DNA of 64,000 nucleotides from NCBI GenBank assembly GCA_963783865.1, contig CAWAPD010000006.1, forward strand, positions 169,877 to 233,876, read 5' to 3'. Source of the stretch: CAWAPD01 sp963783865 (lineage in GTDB: Bacteria > Actinomycetota > Thermoleophilia > UBA2241). Within the stretch, counting starts at the first letter, position 1; every line of letters begins with the position of its first letter. The notes beneath the pieces are model-generated. The model had not been told where the DNA came from. It worked only from the letters and a program-made list of their open reading frames with translations, and made no database searches. This document shows positions 27,837-35,162 of this stretch, piece by piece. The position numbers and the translations under genes were made by a program.

Positions 27837-28868
27837 GTGGAGGCGGCGACGGGCGTGACCGGACAGGCTTCCGCGGCCGACGCCGCGGGCGGAGCGGCGG
27901 AGGCTCGCCGAGGCGACACGCAGGCGGGCGGCTCACGTTCGGGCAAGGTGACGGCGGCCGAGAGGCCGTTGTCGGGTGACGCGCGGGCGTTCCTGCGCTC
28001 GCTCGAGGTCCGCGGCATGGCCGCGGCCACGCGGCGTTCCTACGGCAGCGATCTGGGCCAGCTCGAGGAGTGGCTGGGCGCGCGCGGCCACGACGTGCGC
28101 GACCTGGACCGGCGCGAGGTCCGGGCGTTCGCGTCGTATCTGGGTCACCGCGGCTACGCGCCGGCGAGCCTGTCCCGCAAGCTGTCGACGGTGCGCTCGC
28201 TGTGCCGGTATCTGACCGAGTCGGGCGCCCTTGCCGCCGACCCCTCCCAGTACCTGCCGGGGCCGCGGCGCCGCCGGCGGCTGCCGCGCACGCTGCGGCC
28301 GGGCGAGATCGACGCCCTCATGGCGGCCGCCGGCGGCGCCGAGCCCGCGGCCCTGCGCGATCGCCTGGCCCTGGAGCTGCTCTACGGGGCGGGACTGCGC
28401 AGCCAGGAGCTGGTCGGCGTCGACCTGGCCGACGTGCACACGGCCCGTTCCGAGCTGCTGGTGCGGGGCAAGGGCGGCCGCATGCGCGTCGTGCCGCTGG
28501 GCGACGAGGCCGTGGCCGCGCTCGAGCGGTACCTGGACCACGGGCGGGGCGGGCTGCGCGCGGCGGCCGGCCGCGCGCAGCCCGCCCCGCCCTCCGACGC
28601 CCTGCTCCTCACGCGCACGGGGCGCCGCCTGCTCACCAGCGACGTGCGCCGCCTGCTGGCCAAGCACTGCCGCAAGGCCGGGCTCGAGCCGGCCTCGCCG
28701 CACATGCTGCGCCACGCCTTCGCGACCCACATGCTGGAGGGCGGCGCCGACCTGCGCGCCATCCAGGAACTCCTGGGCCACAGCTCGGTCTCGACCACCC
28801 AGGTCTACACGCACGTGAGCGGCGCGCACCTGCGGCAGGTCTACGAGCGCCACCACCCGCGGTCGTGA
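27837..28868 (+). CDS. xerC: tyrosine recombinase XerC
   Basis: Partner of XerD in dimer resolution. It has 343 residues with the full catalytic set: Arg in AGLRSQEL, Lys in VRGKGGRMR, His-x-x-Arg in HMLRHAFATHML, His in LGHSSVSTTQ and the Tyr in VYTHVSG. The first 40 residues are low-complexity Ala/Gly, so GTG 27855 or an internal start may be the real one. Between the Lys and His motifs is an Ala/Pro/Gly/Arg stretch (GRGGLRAAAGRAQPAPPS) encoded by a perfect 23-bp palindrome, longer than in the XerD of this window. It was named by its place between dprA and rpsB. Confidence 0.88.
   Translation: MEAATGVTGQASAADAAGGAAEARRGDTQAGGSRSGKVTAAERPLSGDARAFLRSLEVRGMAAATRRSYGSDLGQLEEWLGARGHDVRDLDRREVRAFASYLGHRGYAPASLSRKLSTVRSLCRYLTESGALAADPSQYLPGPRRRRRLPRTLRPGEIDALMAAAGGAEPAALRDRLALELLYGAGLRSQELVGVDLADVHTARSELLVRGKGGRMRVVPLGDEAVAALERYLDHGRGGLRAAAGRAQPAPPSDALLLTRTGRRLLTSDVRRLLAKHCRKAGLEPASPHMLRHAFATHMLEGGADLRAIQELLGHSSVSTTQVYTHVSGAHLRQVYERHHPRS
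28542..28592 (+). repeat. 23-bp perfect palindrome inside xerC
   Basis: Bases 28542-28564 are the exact reverse complement of 28570-28592, around the 5-nt loop GGCCG. The outer arm GGGCGGGGCGGG resembles the outer arm of the intergenic hairpin at 44469-44504. It is translated in frame as a Gly/Arg/Ala/Pro segment of the recombinase. Confidence 0.85.
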
Positions 28869-29028
28869 CGATGGTCCCACGAACGGCGGCGGGCCGGGCG
28901 GGGGGCGAGCTCACCCCCCGCCGTGAGGTGGTTGCCGCGCGGCGGCGGGGGCATCCTAGGAGTGATACCATTCAGGCCCCACAGGCAGGGAGGCCCCACG
29001 GCAGCGTGCGGTGCGGCCGCCGGGAGAG

Positions 29029-29820
29029 ATGAGCCGACTCGACGACACCCGTATCCGCGACCTCTGGCGTCGCTTCAAGCAGGAGGGCGACCAGCAGGCG
29101 CGCGACCGCCTGATCCTCGCCTACGCGCCGCTCGTCAAGTACGTCGCCGGCCGCATGGGCAGCGGCCTGCCGGCGCACATCGAGGAGGCCGACCTGATCA
29201 GCTACGGCCTGCTGGGGCTGATCGGCGCCCTCGAGCGCTTCGACCCCGAGCGCGAGATCAAGTTCGAGACCTACGCCATCGCGCGCATCAAGGGCTCGAT
29301 CATCGACGAGCTGCGCTCGCTCGACTGGGTGCCGCGCTCGGTGCGCAGCAAGGCGCGCGAGATCGAGCGCATCTGCGCCCTGCTCGAGAACCGGCTGCAG
29401 CGGGCGCCCACCGACGAGGAGATCGCCGCCGAGCTGGGCCTGTCGCTGCCCGAGTTCCAGCACACGCTGACGCAGATCTCGAACACCTCGCTGGTGGCGC
29501 TCGACGAGCTCTGGGCGATCTCCGGCTCCGACGGCGACACCGCCTCGCTGATCGACACGATCGAGGACCCCAAGAGCCGCGACCCCTCGCGCATGCTCGA
29601 CGTCTCCGAGATGAAGTCGCGCCTGGCGGCGGCGATCGACGCCCTGCCGCCGCGCGAGAAGGTCGTCATCGCGCTCTACTACTACGAGAACCTGACGCTG
29701 CGGGAGATCGGCGAGGTGCTGGGCGTGACCGAGTCGCGCGTCTCGCAGCTGCACACCAAGGCGATCCTGCGGCTCAAGGGCCGCCTGCGCGACGAGATCG
29801 AACCGGCGGTGATCGGCTGA
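29029..29820 (+). CDS. whiG: sigma-28 family sigma factor (WhiG/FliA type)
   Basis: A 263-residue group 3 sigma factor. Region 2 includes LISYGLLGLIGALERFDPER and KFETYAIARIKGSIIDELRS, followed by DWVPRSVRSKAREIE, the WhiG/FliA hallmark. Region 3 has RAPTDEEIAAELGLS. Region 4 ends with YYYENLTLREIGEVLGVTES. In Streptomyces, WhiG (sporulation) is encoded just upstream of rpsB, as here. No flagellar genes are in view, so WhiG is preferred over FliA, but the regulon is unknown. I chose ATG 29029 with GGGAG close upstream; GTG 29011 is an alternative. A strong hairpin follows the stop directly. Confidence 0.9.
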   Translation: MSRLDDTRIRDLWRRFKQEGDQQARDRLILAYAPLVKYVAGRMGSGLPAHIEEADLISYGLLGLIGALERFDPEREIKFETYAIARIKGSIIDELRSLDWVPRSVRSKAREIERICALLENRLQRAPTDEEIAAELGLSLPEFQHTLTQISNTSLVALDELWAISGSDGDTASLIDTIEDPKSRDPSRMLDVSEMKSRLAAAIDALPPREKVVIALYYYENLTLREIGEVLGVTESRVSQLHTKAILRLKGRLRDEIEPAVIG

Positions 29821-29859
29821 GGGGCGGCGGCGGGCGCCACGGGCGCCCGCCGCCGCCCC
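29821..29859 (+). terminator. strong hairpin terminator after the sigma gene
   Basis: An 18-bp perfect GC stem (29821-29838 with 29842-29859) and a 3-nt loop begin immediately after the TGA. No T-run follows. It separates the sigma factor gene from the rpsB operon. Confidence 0.75.
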
Positions 29860-29968
29860 TCAGCCCCTCCGGGCGCCCGCCGCTCCGCCCGGCTCCCAGC
29901 CTCCCCAGCCTCGCGCCCGCCTCCCGGGAGCGGCCTCGCCGCCACGCCTGAGCGCGCACCCCGTGTGG

Positions 29969-29974
29969 TACAAT
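29969..29974 (+). promoter_or_regulatory. extended -10 for the rpsB operon
   Basis: TGTGG-TACAAT (-10 at 29969-29974) lies 118 nt before the rpsB start. The -35 is weak. The leader of about 110 nt is where S2 autoregulation acts in other bacteria. I could not recognise a specific S2-binding fold here. Confidence 0.45.
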
Positions 29975-30091
29975 GCCTTGCCCTTTCACCCGACCCGGCG
30001 GCGCCGGGCTCGCGGCGGTGCCCCAGACCGGGGTTCCGCGAGCGCCTCCGCCGGCACACGACATCAGCAACCACCACGAGGAGGCACACCC

Positions 30092-31534
30092 TTGGCCACC
30101 GTCAGCATGAAGGACCTGCTGCAGAGCGGCGTCCACTTCGGCCATCAGACCCGCCGCTGGAACCCGAAGATGAAGCCCTACATCTTCGCGGAGCGCGGGG
30201 GCATCTACATCATCGACCTGCAGAAGACGACCGTCCTGATCGACGAGGCCTACGGGTTCCTGCGCAACGTCGCCTCGCGCAACGGTACGGTGCTGTTCGT
30301 CGGCACCAAGAAGCAGTGCCAGGAGACGCTCAGGGAAGAGGCCGAACGCGTCGGCGCCCCGTTCGTGTCGACGCGCTGGCTGGGCGGCCTGCTGACCAAC
30401 TTCGCGACCCTCTCCAAGCGCATCAAGCGCCTGCACGAGCTGCGCCAGCTCGTCGCCGACGACTCGCTCAGCGTGCTGCCGACGCGCGACCAGATGCAGC
30501 TGCGGGCCGAGCTCGGCAAGCTCGAGACCAACCTCGGCGGCGTGGCCGGCATGGAGCGGCTGCCCGACGCGGTGTTCGTGATCGACCCGCGGAAGGAGGC
30601 GATCGTCGTCAAGGAGGCGCGCAAGCTGCACATCCCGATCGTCGCCCTGGTCGACACCAACTGCGACCCCGACGAGGTCGACTTCGTCATCCCCGGCAAC
30701 GACGACGCCATCCGGTCGTGCGCCCTCATCGTCAAGACGATGATCCGCGCCGTCGAGGACGGCAAGGCGCAGGTGACCGTGCAGGAGATGACGGCGCCCA
30801 AGCCCGAGAAGCCGGAGCCGGCGGCGAAGGCCGCCGAGGCGGCCGAGGTCGCCGCCGGCGCGGCCGTGGTCGAAGCGGTCGAGGCCGAGGTCGTGGCCGA
30901 GGCGGCCGAGGAGGTCGCCGAGGTGGCCGTCGTCGAGGCCGTCGTGGCCGAGGAGATCGCCGAAGCGGCCGTCGCGACCGGCGCGCCCGACGACGTCGTC
31001 GACGAAGCCATCGCCGAAGCTGTCGTGGCCGAGGTCGTGGCCGAAGAGGCCGTGGCCGTCGCCGAGGTGAGCGAGGTCGTGGCCGACGAGGCCGTGATCG
31101 AGGCCGAGGTCGCGGTCGAGGTCGCCGAAGAGGCCGAGGAGGCCGAGGAGCAGGCCGCCGAGGCGGCCGAAGCGCCGGCCAAGCCGGCCAAGGCGGCCGC
31201 CAAGCCGGCGAAGCCGGCCAAGGCCGCCCCCAAGAAGATCGAGAAGGCCGAGAAGAGCGAGAAGGCAGAGGCCCCGGCCACGGGCGACAAGGCCGACACC
31301 GACGAGAAGGCCGAGAAGCCGGCAAAGCCGGCCAAGGAAGACAAGCCCGCCGAGGCGGTCAAGGCCGCCGAGGCCAAGAAGCCTGCGCGCGCGGCAAAGC
31401 CCAAGGCCGAGAAGGTCGAGAAGGCCGCCAAGACCGAGAAGGCCGAGAAGGTCGAGAAGGCCGCCAAGACCGAGAAGACCGACGAGACGGCCGCCGAGGC
31501 GCCGGCCGCCAGCGAAGAGAGTGATGCCCAGTGA
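30092..31534 (+). CDS. rpsB: 30S ribosomal protein S2 with a 240-residue low-complexity tail
   Basis: Residues 1-235 are a standard S2: MKDLLQSGVHFGHQTRRWNP, WLGGLLTNFATLSKRIKRL, PDAVFVIDPRKEAIVVKEA and ALVDTNCDPDEVDFVIPGND. The protein then continues to 480 residues. About 110 residues of Ala/Val/Glu (AEVVAEAAEEVAEVAVVE and similar) are followed by about 120 residues rich in Ala/Lys/Pro (KPAKPAKAAPKK, EKVEKAAKTEK). The tail is in frame with no indel, and the stop overlaps the tsf GTG, so it belongs to the gene. TTG 30092 is the start (ATVSMKDLL) with GAGGAG 8 nt upstream. Short acidic S2 tails occur in actinobacteria; this length and bipartite charge are unusual. Confidence 0.93.
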   Translation: MATVSMKDLLQSGVHFGHQTRRWNPKMKPYIFAERGGIYIIDLQKTTVLIDEAYGFLRNVASRNGTVLFVGTKKQCQETLREEAERVGAPFVSTRWLGGLLTNFATLSKRIKRLHELRQLVADDSLSVLPTRDQMQLRAELGKLETNLGGVAGMERLPDAVFVIDPRKEAIVVKEARKLHIPIVALVDTNCDPDEVDFVIPGNDDAIRSCALIVKTMIRAVEDGKAQVTVQEMTAPKPEKPEPAAKAAEAAEVAAGAAVVEAVEAEVVAEAAEEVAEVAVVEAVVAEEIAEAAVATGAPDDVVDEAIAEAVVAEVVAEEAVAVAEVSEVVADEAVIEAEVAVEVAEEAEEAEEQAAEAAEAPAKPAKAAAKPAKPAKAAPKKIEKAEKSEKAEAPATGDKADTDEKAEKPAKPAKEDKPAEAVKAAEAKKPARAAKPKAEKVEKAAKTEKAEKVEKAAKTEKTDETAAEAPAASEESDAQ

Positions 31535-32133
31535 CGCAGATCAGCGCTGCTCTGGTGAAGGAGCTCCGCGACAAGAGCGGGGCCGGCATGATGGACTGCA
31601 AGAAGGCGCTGCAGAAGACCGGCGGCGACATGGACAAGGCCGTCGACGAGCTTCGCAAGAAGGGGCTCGCCGCGGCCCAGAAGAAGTCGGTCAGGGTCAC
31701 CAAGGAGGGCGCCGTCGACTCGTACATCCACGCCGGCGGCAAGATCGGCGTGCTGGTCGAGGTCGGCGTCGAGACCGACTTCGTGGCCCGCAGCGAGCCC
31801 TTCAAGGAGTTCACCCACGACCTCGCCATGCAGGTCGCCGCCTCCAACCCTCTCTGGGTCCGCCGCGAAGCGGTCCCCGACGAGGTGGTCGAGCGCGAGA
31901 AGGCGATCTACCGCGAGCAGGCCAAGGGCAAGCCCGACAACGTGATCGAGAAGATGCTCGACGGCAAGCTCAACAAGTTCTTCAAGGAGGTCTGCCTCAT
32001 GGAGCAGCCCTTCGTCAAGGACCCCGACGTCAGCATCGAGCAGCTGCGCACCAACCTGATCGGCGTCATCGGCGAGAACGTCGAGGTGCGCCGCTTCGTG
32101 CGCTACCAGCTCGGCGAGACGACCGAAGGCTAG
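31531..32133 (+). CDS. tsf: translation elongation factor Ts
   Basis: Guanine-nucleotide exchange factor for EF-Tu. It has 200 residues, the short form with one core subdomain, as in Thermus, some actinobacteria and organelles. N-terminal UBA-like domain KELRDKSGAGMMDCKKAL, the EF-Tu contact TDFVAR, and VCLMEQPFVKDP near the end are present. GTG 31531 overlaps the rpsB stop. pyrH starts 4 nt downstream. Confidence 0.95.
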   Translation: MTQISAALVKELRDKSGAGMMDCKKALQKTGGDMDKAVDELRKKGLAAAQKKSVRVTKEGAVDSYIHAGGKIGVLVEVGVETDFVARSEPFKEFTHDLAMQVAASNPLWVRREAVPDEVVEREKAIYREQAKGKPDNVIEKMLDGKLNKFFKEVCLMEQPFVKDPDVSIEQLRTNLIGVIGENVEVRRFVRYQLGETTEG

Positions 32134-32136
32134 ACG

Positions 32137-32913
32137 GTGGCGTCTGGCTCGCAGGGGGAAGCGGGCTCGGGCGGGCGGACCGCCGCCTTCCACCGCGTGC
32201 TCCTCAAGCTCAGCGGCCAGGCGCTGGCCGGCGAGGGCCTCACGGCCATCGACCCGGCGCGCACGCGCGAGCTGGCCGAGCACATCCACCGCGTGCGCGC
32301 CCTCGACGTGGACCTGGCGATCGTCGTCGGCGGCGGCAACGTGTTCAGAGGAGTGGCCGCCGCCGCCGATGGCTTCGACCGCGCCACGGCCGACTACATC
32401 GGGATGATCGCCACCGTGCAGAACGCCCTCGCGCTGCAGAACGCGCTCGAGCACGAGGGCGTCGACACGCGCGTCATGAGCGCGATCGCGATCCAGGCGG
32501 TCTGTGAGCCGTACATCCGCCGCCGCGCCCTGCGCCACATCGAGAAGGGCCGCGTGGTGATCTGCGCCGCCGGCACCGGCAACCCGTACTTCTCGACCGA
32601 CTCGGCCGCCGCCCTGAGGGCGCTCGAGCTCGGCGCCGAGGCCATCCTCATGGCCAAGCGCGAGTACGACGGCGTCTACGACGCCGACCCCGAGACGACG
32701 CCCGGCGCGAAGTTCATCCCCAGCCTCACGCACCTCGAGGCGATCGAGCGCGGCCTGCGCGTGATGGACACCACGGCGCTGTCGCTGTGCATGGACAACG
32801 AGCTGCCGATCCACGTGTTCAAGATGACCGGCGAGAACATCGAGCGCGTGCTGCGGGGCGAACGGGTGGGGACCGTCGTGCGCACCGCCGCCGCGGACAC
32901 AGGGAGGGTGTGA
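32137..32913 (+). CDS. pyrH: UMP kinase
   Basis: Phosphorylates UMP to UDP; its product pathway feeds the PyrG enzyme encoded at 1.1 kb. It has 258 residues of the amino-acid-kinase fold: VLLKLSGQALAG, IVVGGGNVFRG, the GTGNPYFSTDSAAALRALE phosphate and nucleotide region, and KREYDGVYDADP. About 18 Gly/Ser-rich residues precede the normal start, so the true start may lie downstream of GTG 32137. It is part of the tsf-pyrH-frr run with 1-4 nt gaps. Confidence 0.94.
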   Translation: MASGSQGEAGSGGRTAAFHRVLLKLSGQALAGEGLTAIDPARTRELAEHIHRVRALDVDLAIVVGGGNVFRGVAAAADGFDRATADYIGMIATVQNALALQNALEHEGVDTRVMSAIAIQAVCEPYIRRRALRHIEKGRVVICAAGTGNPYFSTDSAAALRALELGAEAILMAKREYDGVYDADPETTPGAKFIPSLTHLEAIERGLRVMDTTALSLCMDNELPIHVFKMTGENIERVLRGERVGTVVRTAAADTGRV

Positions 32914-32914
32914 C

Positions 32915-33472
32915 GTGGAGAAAGAGCTGCTCGACGACGCGAAGTCCCACATGGACAAGGCGATCGCCGCCACGCAGTCCGAGTTCAACTCGGTGCGCAG
33001 CGGCCGCGCCTCGACGGGTCTCCTTGACCGCATCCACGTCGACTACTACGGCGCCGTCACGCCGCTCAAGCAGGTGGCGACGCTGGCGGCGCCCGAGCCG
33101 CGGATGATCACCATCACGCCCTACGACAAGAGCGCGATGAAGGCGATCGAGAAGGCGATCAGGGAGTCGGACCTGGGCCTCAACCCCGGCAACGACGGCA
33201 ACGTCATCCGGCTGCCGATCCCGACGCTCACCGAGGAGCGCCGCCGCGACCTCGTGAAGGTCGTGCACCGGCTGGCCGAGGACGGGCGCGTCGCGGTGCG
33301 CAACATCCGCCGCGACGCGATGAAGGACCTCAAGGAGTACAAGCACGAGGGCCTGATCGGCGAGGACGCCGAGCACCGCGCCGAGGAGCAGCTCCAGAAG
33401 CTCACCGACGAGCACGTGCACAAGATCGACGAGCTGCTGAAGCACAAAGAGGCCGAGATCCTCGAAGTCTAG
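32915..33472 (+). CDS. frr: ribosome recycling factor
   Basis: Splits post-termination ribosomes with EF-G. The 185 residues are exactly the family length, with SEFNSVRSGRASTGLLDRI, the YYGAVTPLKQVATL segment and the C-terminal KLTDEHVHKIDELLKHKEAEI. GTG 32915 begins one base after the pyrH stop. It is followed by uppS 8 nt downstream. Confidence 0.96.
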   Translation: MEKELLDDAKSHMDKAIAATQSEFNSVRSGRASTGLLDRIHVDYYGAVTPLKQVATLAAPEPRMITITPYDKSAMKAIEKAIRESDLGLNPGNDGNVIRLPIPTLTEERRRDLVKVVHRLAEDGRVAVRNIRRDAMKDLKEYKHEGLIGEDAEHRAEEQLQKLTDEHVHKIDELLKHKEAEILEV

Positions 33473-33479
33473 GCCGGCC

Positions 33480-34229
33480 GTGCCTCGACGCTCATTCCTC
33501 TCGCGCTTGCGCGGCCCCCGCGCCCTGCCCGACCGGCCGGCCGGCGGCGCCGAGTGCCGCTACGTGGCCGTGATCATGGACGGCAACGGGCGCTGGGCGA
33601 AGCGCCGGGGCCTGCCCGTGGCCGCCGGCCACCGGGCGGGCGCCAAGGCGCTTCGCCGCCTCATCGAGCGCGCCCTCGACCACGGTCTCGCCGAGGTCAC
33701 CTGCTACTCGTTCAGCAGCGAGAACTGGCGGCGGCCTCCGGAGGAGGTCGCCGCCCTCATGCAGCTCTTCGTCGAGCAGATCGGCAACGAGGTCCCCGAG
33801 GTGCAGGCCAAGGGCGTGCGCGTGCGCTTCGTCGGCCGGCGGACGGGCGTGCCCGACGACCTCCTGGCGAAGATCGCGGCGGCCGAGGCCGCCAACCCGG
33901 CCGACCCGCGGATGACGATGTTCATCGCCTTCAACTACGGCGGCCGCGACGAGATCCTCGACGCGGCCGCCGCCTACGCCGCGGCGCCCGACCACGGCGA
34001 GCTCGACGAGGAGAGCTTCCGGCGCTACCTCTACGCGCCCGACATGCACGACCCCGAGCTGATGATCCGCACCAGCGGGGAGGAGCGCATCTCCAACTTC
34101 CTGCTCTGGCAGCTCGCCTACACCGAGCTCTACTTCTCGCCCAAGCTGTGGCCCGAGTTCGAGCCGCGGGACCTCGACGAGGCCCTGGCGGCGTACGCGC
34201 AGCGCGCCCGACGGTTCGGCGGCCGCTGA
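33480..34229 (+). CDS. uppS: isoprenyl (undecaprenyl) diphosphate synthase
   Basis: cis-Prenyltransferase making the lipid carrier for peptidoglycan and surface glycans, including any polyprenyl-phosphate mannose used by the DUF2723 enzyme at 41-43 kb. It has 249 residues with VAVIMDGNGRWAKRRGLP (catalytic Asp and pyrophosphate loop), TCYSFSSENWRRP, and ELMIRTSGEERISNFLLWQ. The chain length cannot be read by eye. Start GTG 33480; about 25 N-terminal residues are poorly conserved. Its stop overlaps a small ORF that leads into cdsA. Confidence 0.93.
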   Translation: MPRRSFLSRLRGPRALPDRPAGGAECRYVAVIMDGNGRWAKRRGLPVAAGHRAGAKALRRLIERALDHGLAEVTCYSFSSENWRRPPEEVAALMQLFVEQIGNEVPEVQAKGVRVRFVGRRTGVPDDLLAKIAAAEAANPADPRMTMFIAFNYGGRDEILDAAAAYAAAPDHGELDEESFRRYLYAPDMHDPELMIRTSGEERISNFLLWQLAYTELYFSPKLWPEFEPRDLDEALAAYAQRARRFGGR

Positions 34230-34333
34230 TGGCGCTGTCGCGCCGGCAGGCGCGAAAGAGGCTCACGAGGCGTTTCGAGGCTGCGCGGCCGTCACGCGGC
34301 CGCTCAGCGGCTCCCAGAGGCGTCTCGTGCTAG
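34229..34333 (+). CDS. 34-codon basic ORF bridging uppS and cdsA
   Basis: ATG 34229 overlaps the uppS stop (TGATG). The frame encodes an Arg/Ser-rich 34-residue peptide (MALSRRQARKRLTRRF, then RPSRGRSAAPRG) and ends at TAG 34333, inside the first codons of cdsA (GTG 34327). It could be a coupling peptide that delivers ribosomes to cdsA. Alternatively, it is the real cytosolic N-terminus of CdsA, which often has a basic tail before its first helix, split by a one-base error. I favour the second slightly. Confidence 0.4.
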   Translation: MALSRRQARKRLTRRFEAARPSRGRSAAPRGVSC

Positions 34334-35109
34334 GCACGAGGGTCGTCGTGGGCGTGGTGCTCGGCGCGCTCGCCATCGTGATCATCGTCCACGGCGGCCT
34401 CTGGTTCTTCGGGATGATGATGGCGCTGGGCCTGCTGGGCCTGAGCGAGTTCTACCGCATGGTCAAGCGCTACCGGCCGCTGGCGCTGGCCGGGTTCGCG
34501 GGGCTCGTCGTGGTCATCTGGGCCGCGTGGTTCCACACGCCGCAGGGGGTCGCCGGCGGCATCGCCCTGGGGCTGGTGCTGGCGTTCGCGCTGGGCGCGG
34601 TCCCCGGGCCGCAACAGGGCGTGACCGTGCGGATGGCGGTGACGATGCTGGGGCTGGTGTACCTGGGCATGGGGTTCGGCAGCCTCGAGCTGATCCGCCG
34701 CCTGCCCGACGGGCTGGGCCTGGTCCTGATGGTGGTGTTCGGCACCTGGGCCGGCGACACCGTCGCCTACTTCACCGGGCGCTACTTCGGCGCCACGCCG
34801 ATGGCGCCGCGCCTCTCGCCCAAGAAGACGTGGGAGGGCTTCGTCGGCGGCTTCATCGGCACGGTGCTGATGGTCGTGTTCATCGGCCTCTACTACCCGA
34901 GCGTGGGCGAGTTCCACTCGCTGCTGCTGGGCCTGACGATCGCGGTCGCCGGCCCGGTCGGCGACCTGTTCGAGTCGCTGCTCAAGCGCGACGCGCAGAT
35001 GAAGGACGCCGGGCGCTTCTTCCCCGGCCACGGCGGCATCCTCGACCGCTTCGACGCGATGATCTTCGCCGCCGTGGCCTCGTACTTCCTGATCACGGGG
35101 CTGTTCTGA
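34327..35109 (+). CDS. cdsA: phosphatidate cytidylyltransferase
   Basis: Makes CDP-diacylglycerol from phosphatidate and CTP. The 260-residue polytopic membrane protein has hydrophobic helices from the first residues. The family signature lies in RLSPKKTWEGFVGGF, with the preceding GDTVAYFTGRYFG and the C-terminal SLLKRDAQMKDAGRFFPGHGGILDRFDA. It starts at GTG 34327 here, but the basic upstream ORF may be its displaced N-terminus. CTP comes from PyrG and phosphatidate synthesis begins with PlsX, both in this window. A 17-codon ORF links it to dxr. Confidence 0.93.
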   Translation: MLGTRVVVGVVLGALAIVIIVHGGLWFFGMMMALGLLGLSEFYRMVKRYRPLALAGFAGLVVVIWAAWFHTPQGVAGGIALGLVLAFALGAVPGPQQGVTVRMAVTMLGLVYLGMGFGSLELIRRLPDGLGLVLMVVFGTWAGDTVAYFTGRYFGATPMAPRLSPKKTWEGFVGGFIGTVLMVVFIGLYYPSVGEFHSLLLGLTIAVAGPVGDLFESLLKRDAQMKDAGRFFPGHGGILDRFDAMIFAAVASYFLITGLF

Positions 35110-35162
35110 TGGCCGGGGCGGTTCCGATGGCCGGTGCTGTTCCGCTGACCGGGGCGCTCTGA
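35109..35162 (+). CDS. 17-codon repeat ORF bridging cdsA and dxr
   Basis: ATG 35109 overlaps the cdsA stop (TGATG). The frame encodes MAGAVPMAGAVPLTGAL and its TGA overlaps the dxr ATG (TGATG). The 54 bases are three copies of an 18-base unit, so the peptide is a hexapeptide repeat. It may serve only to keep ribosomes moving from cdsA to dxr, or it may be an expansion of intergenic DNA. No known family. Confidence 0.4.
   Translation: MAGAVPMAGAVPLTGAL

Noticed and set aside
30250..33033. 927-codon minus-strand open frame across rpsB, tsf and pyrH
   Set aside because: It includes a Ser/Ala/Thr run that is just the complement of the S2 tail repeats. No domain is seen.
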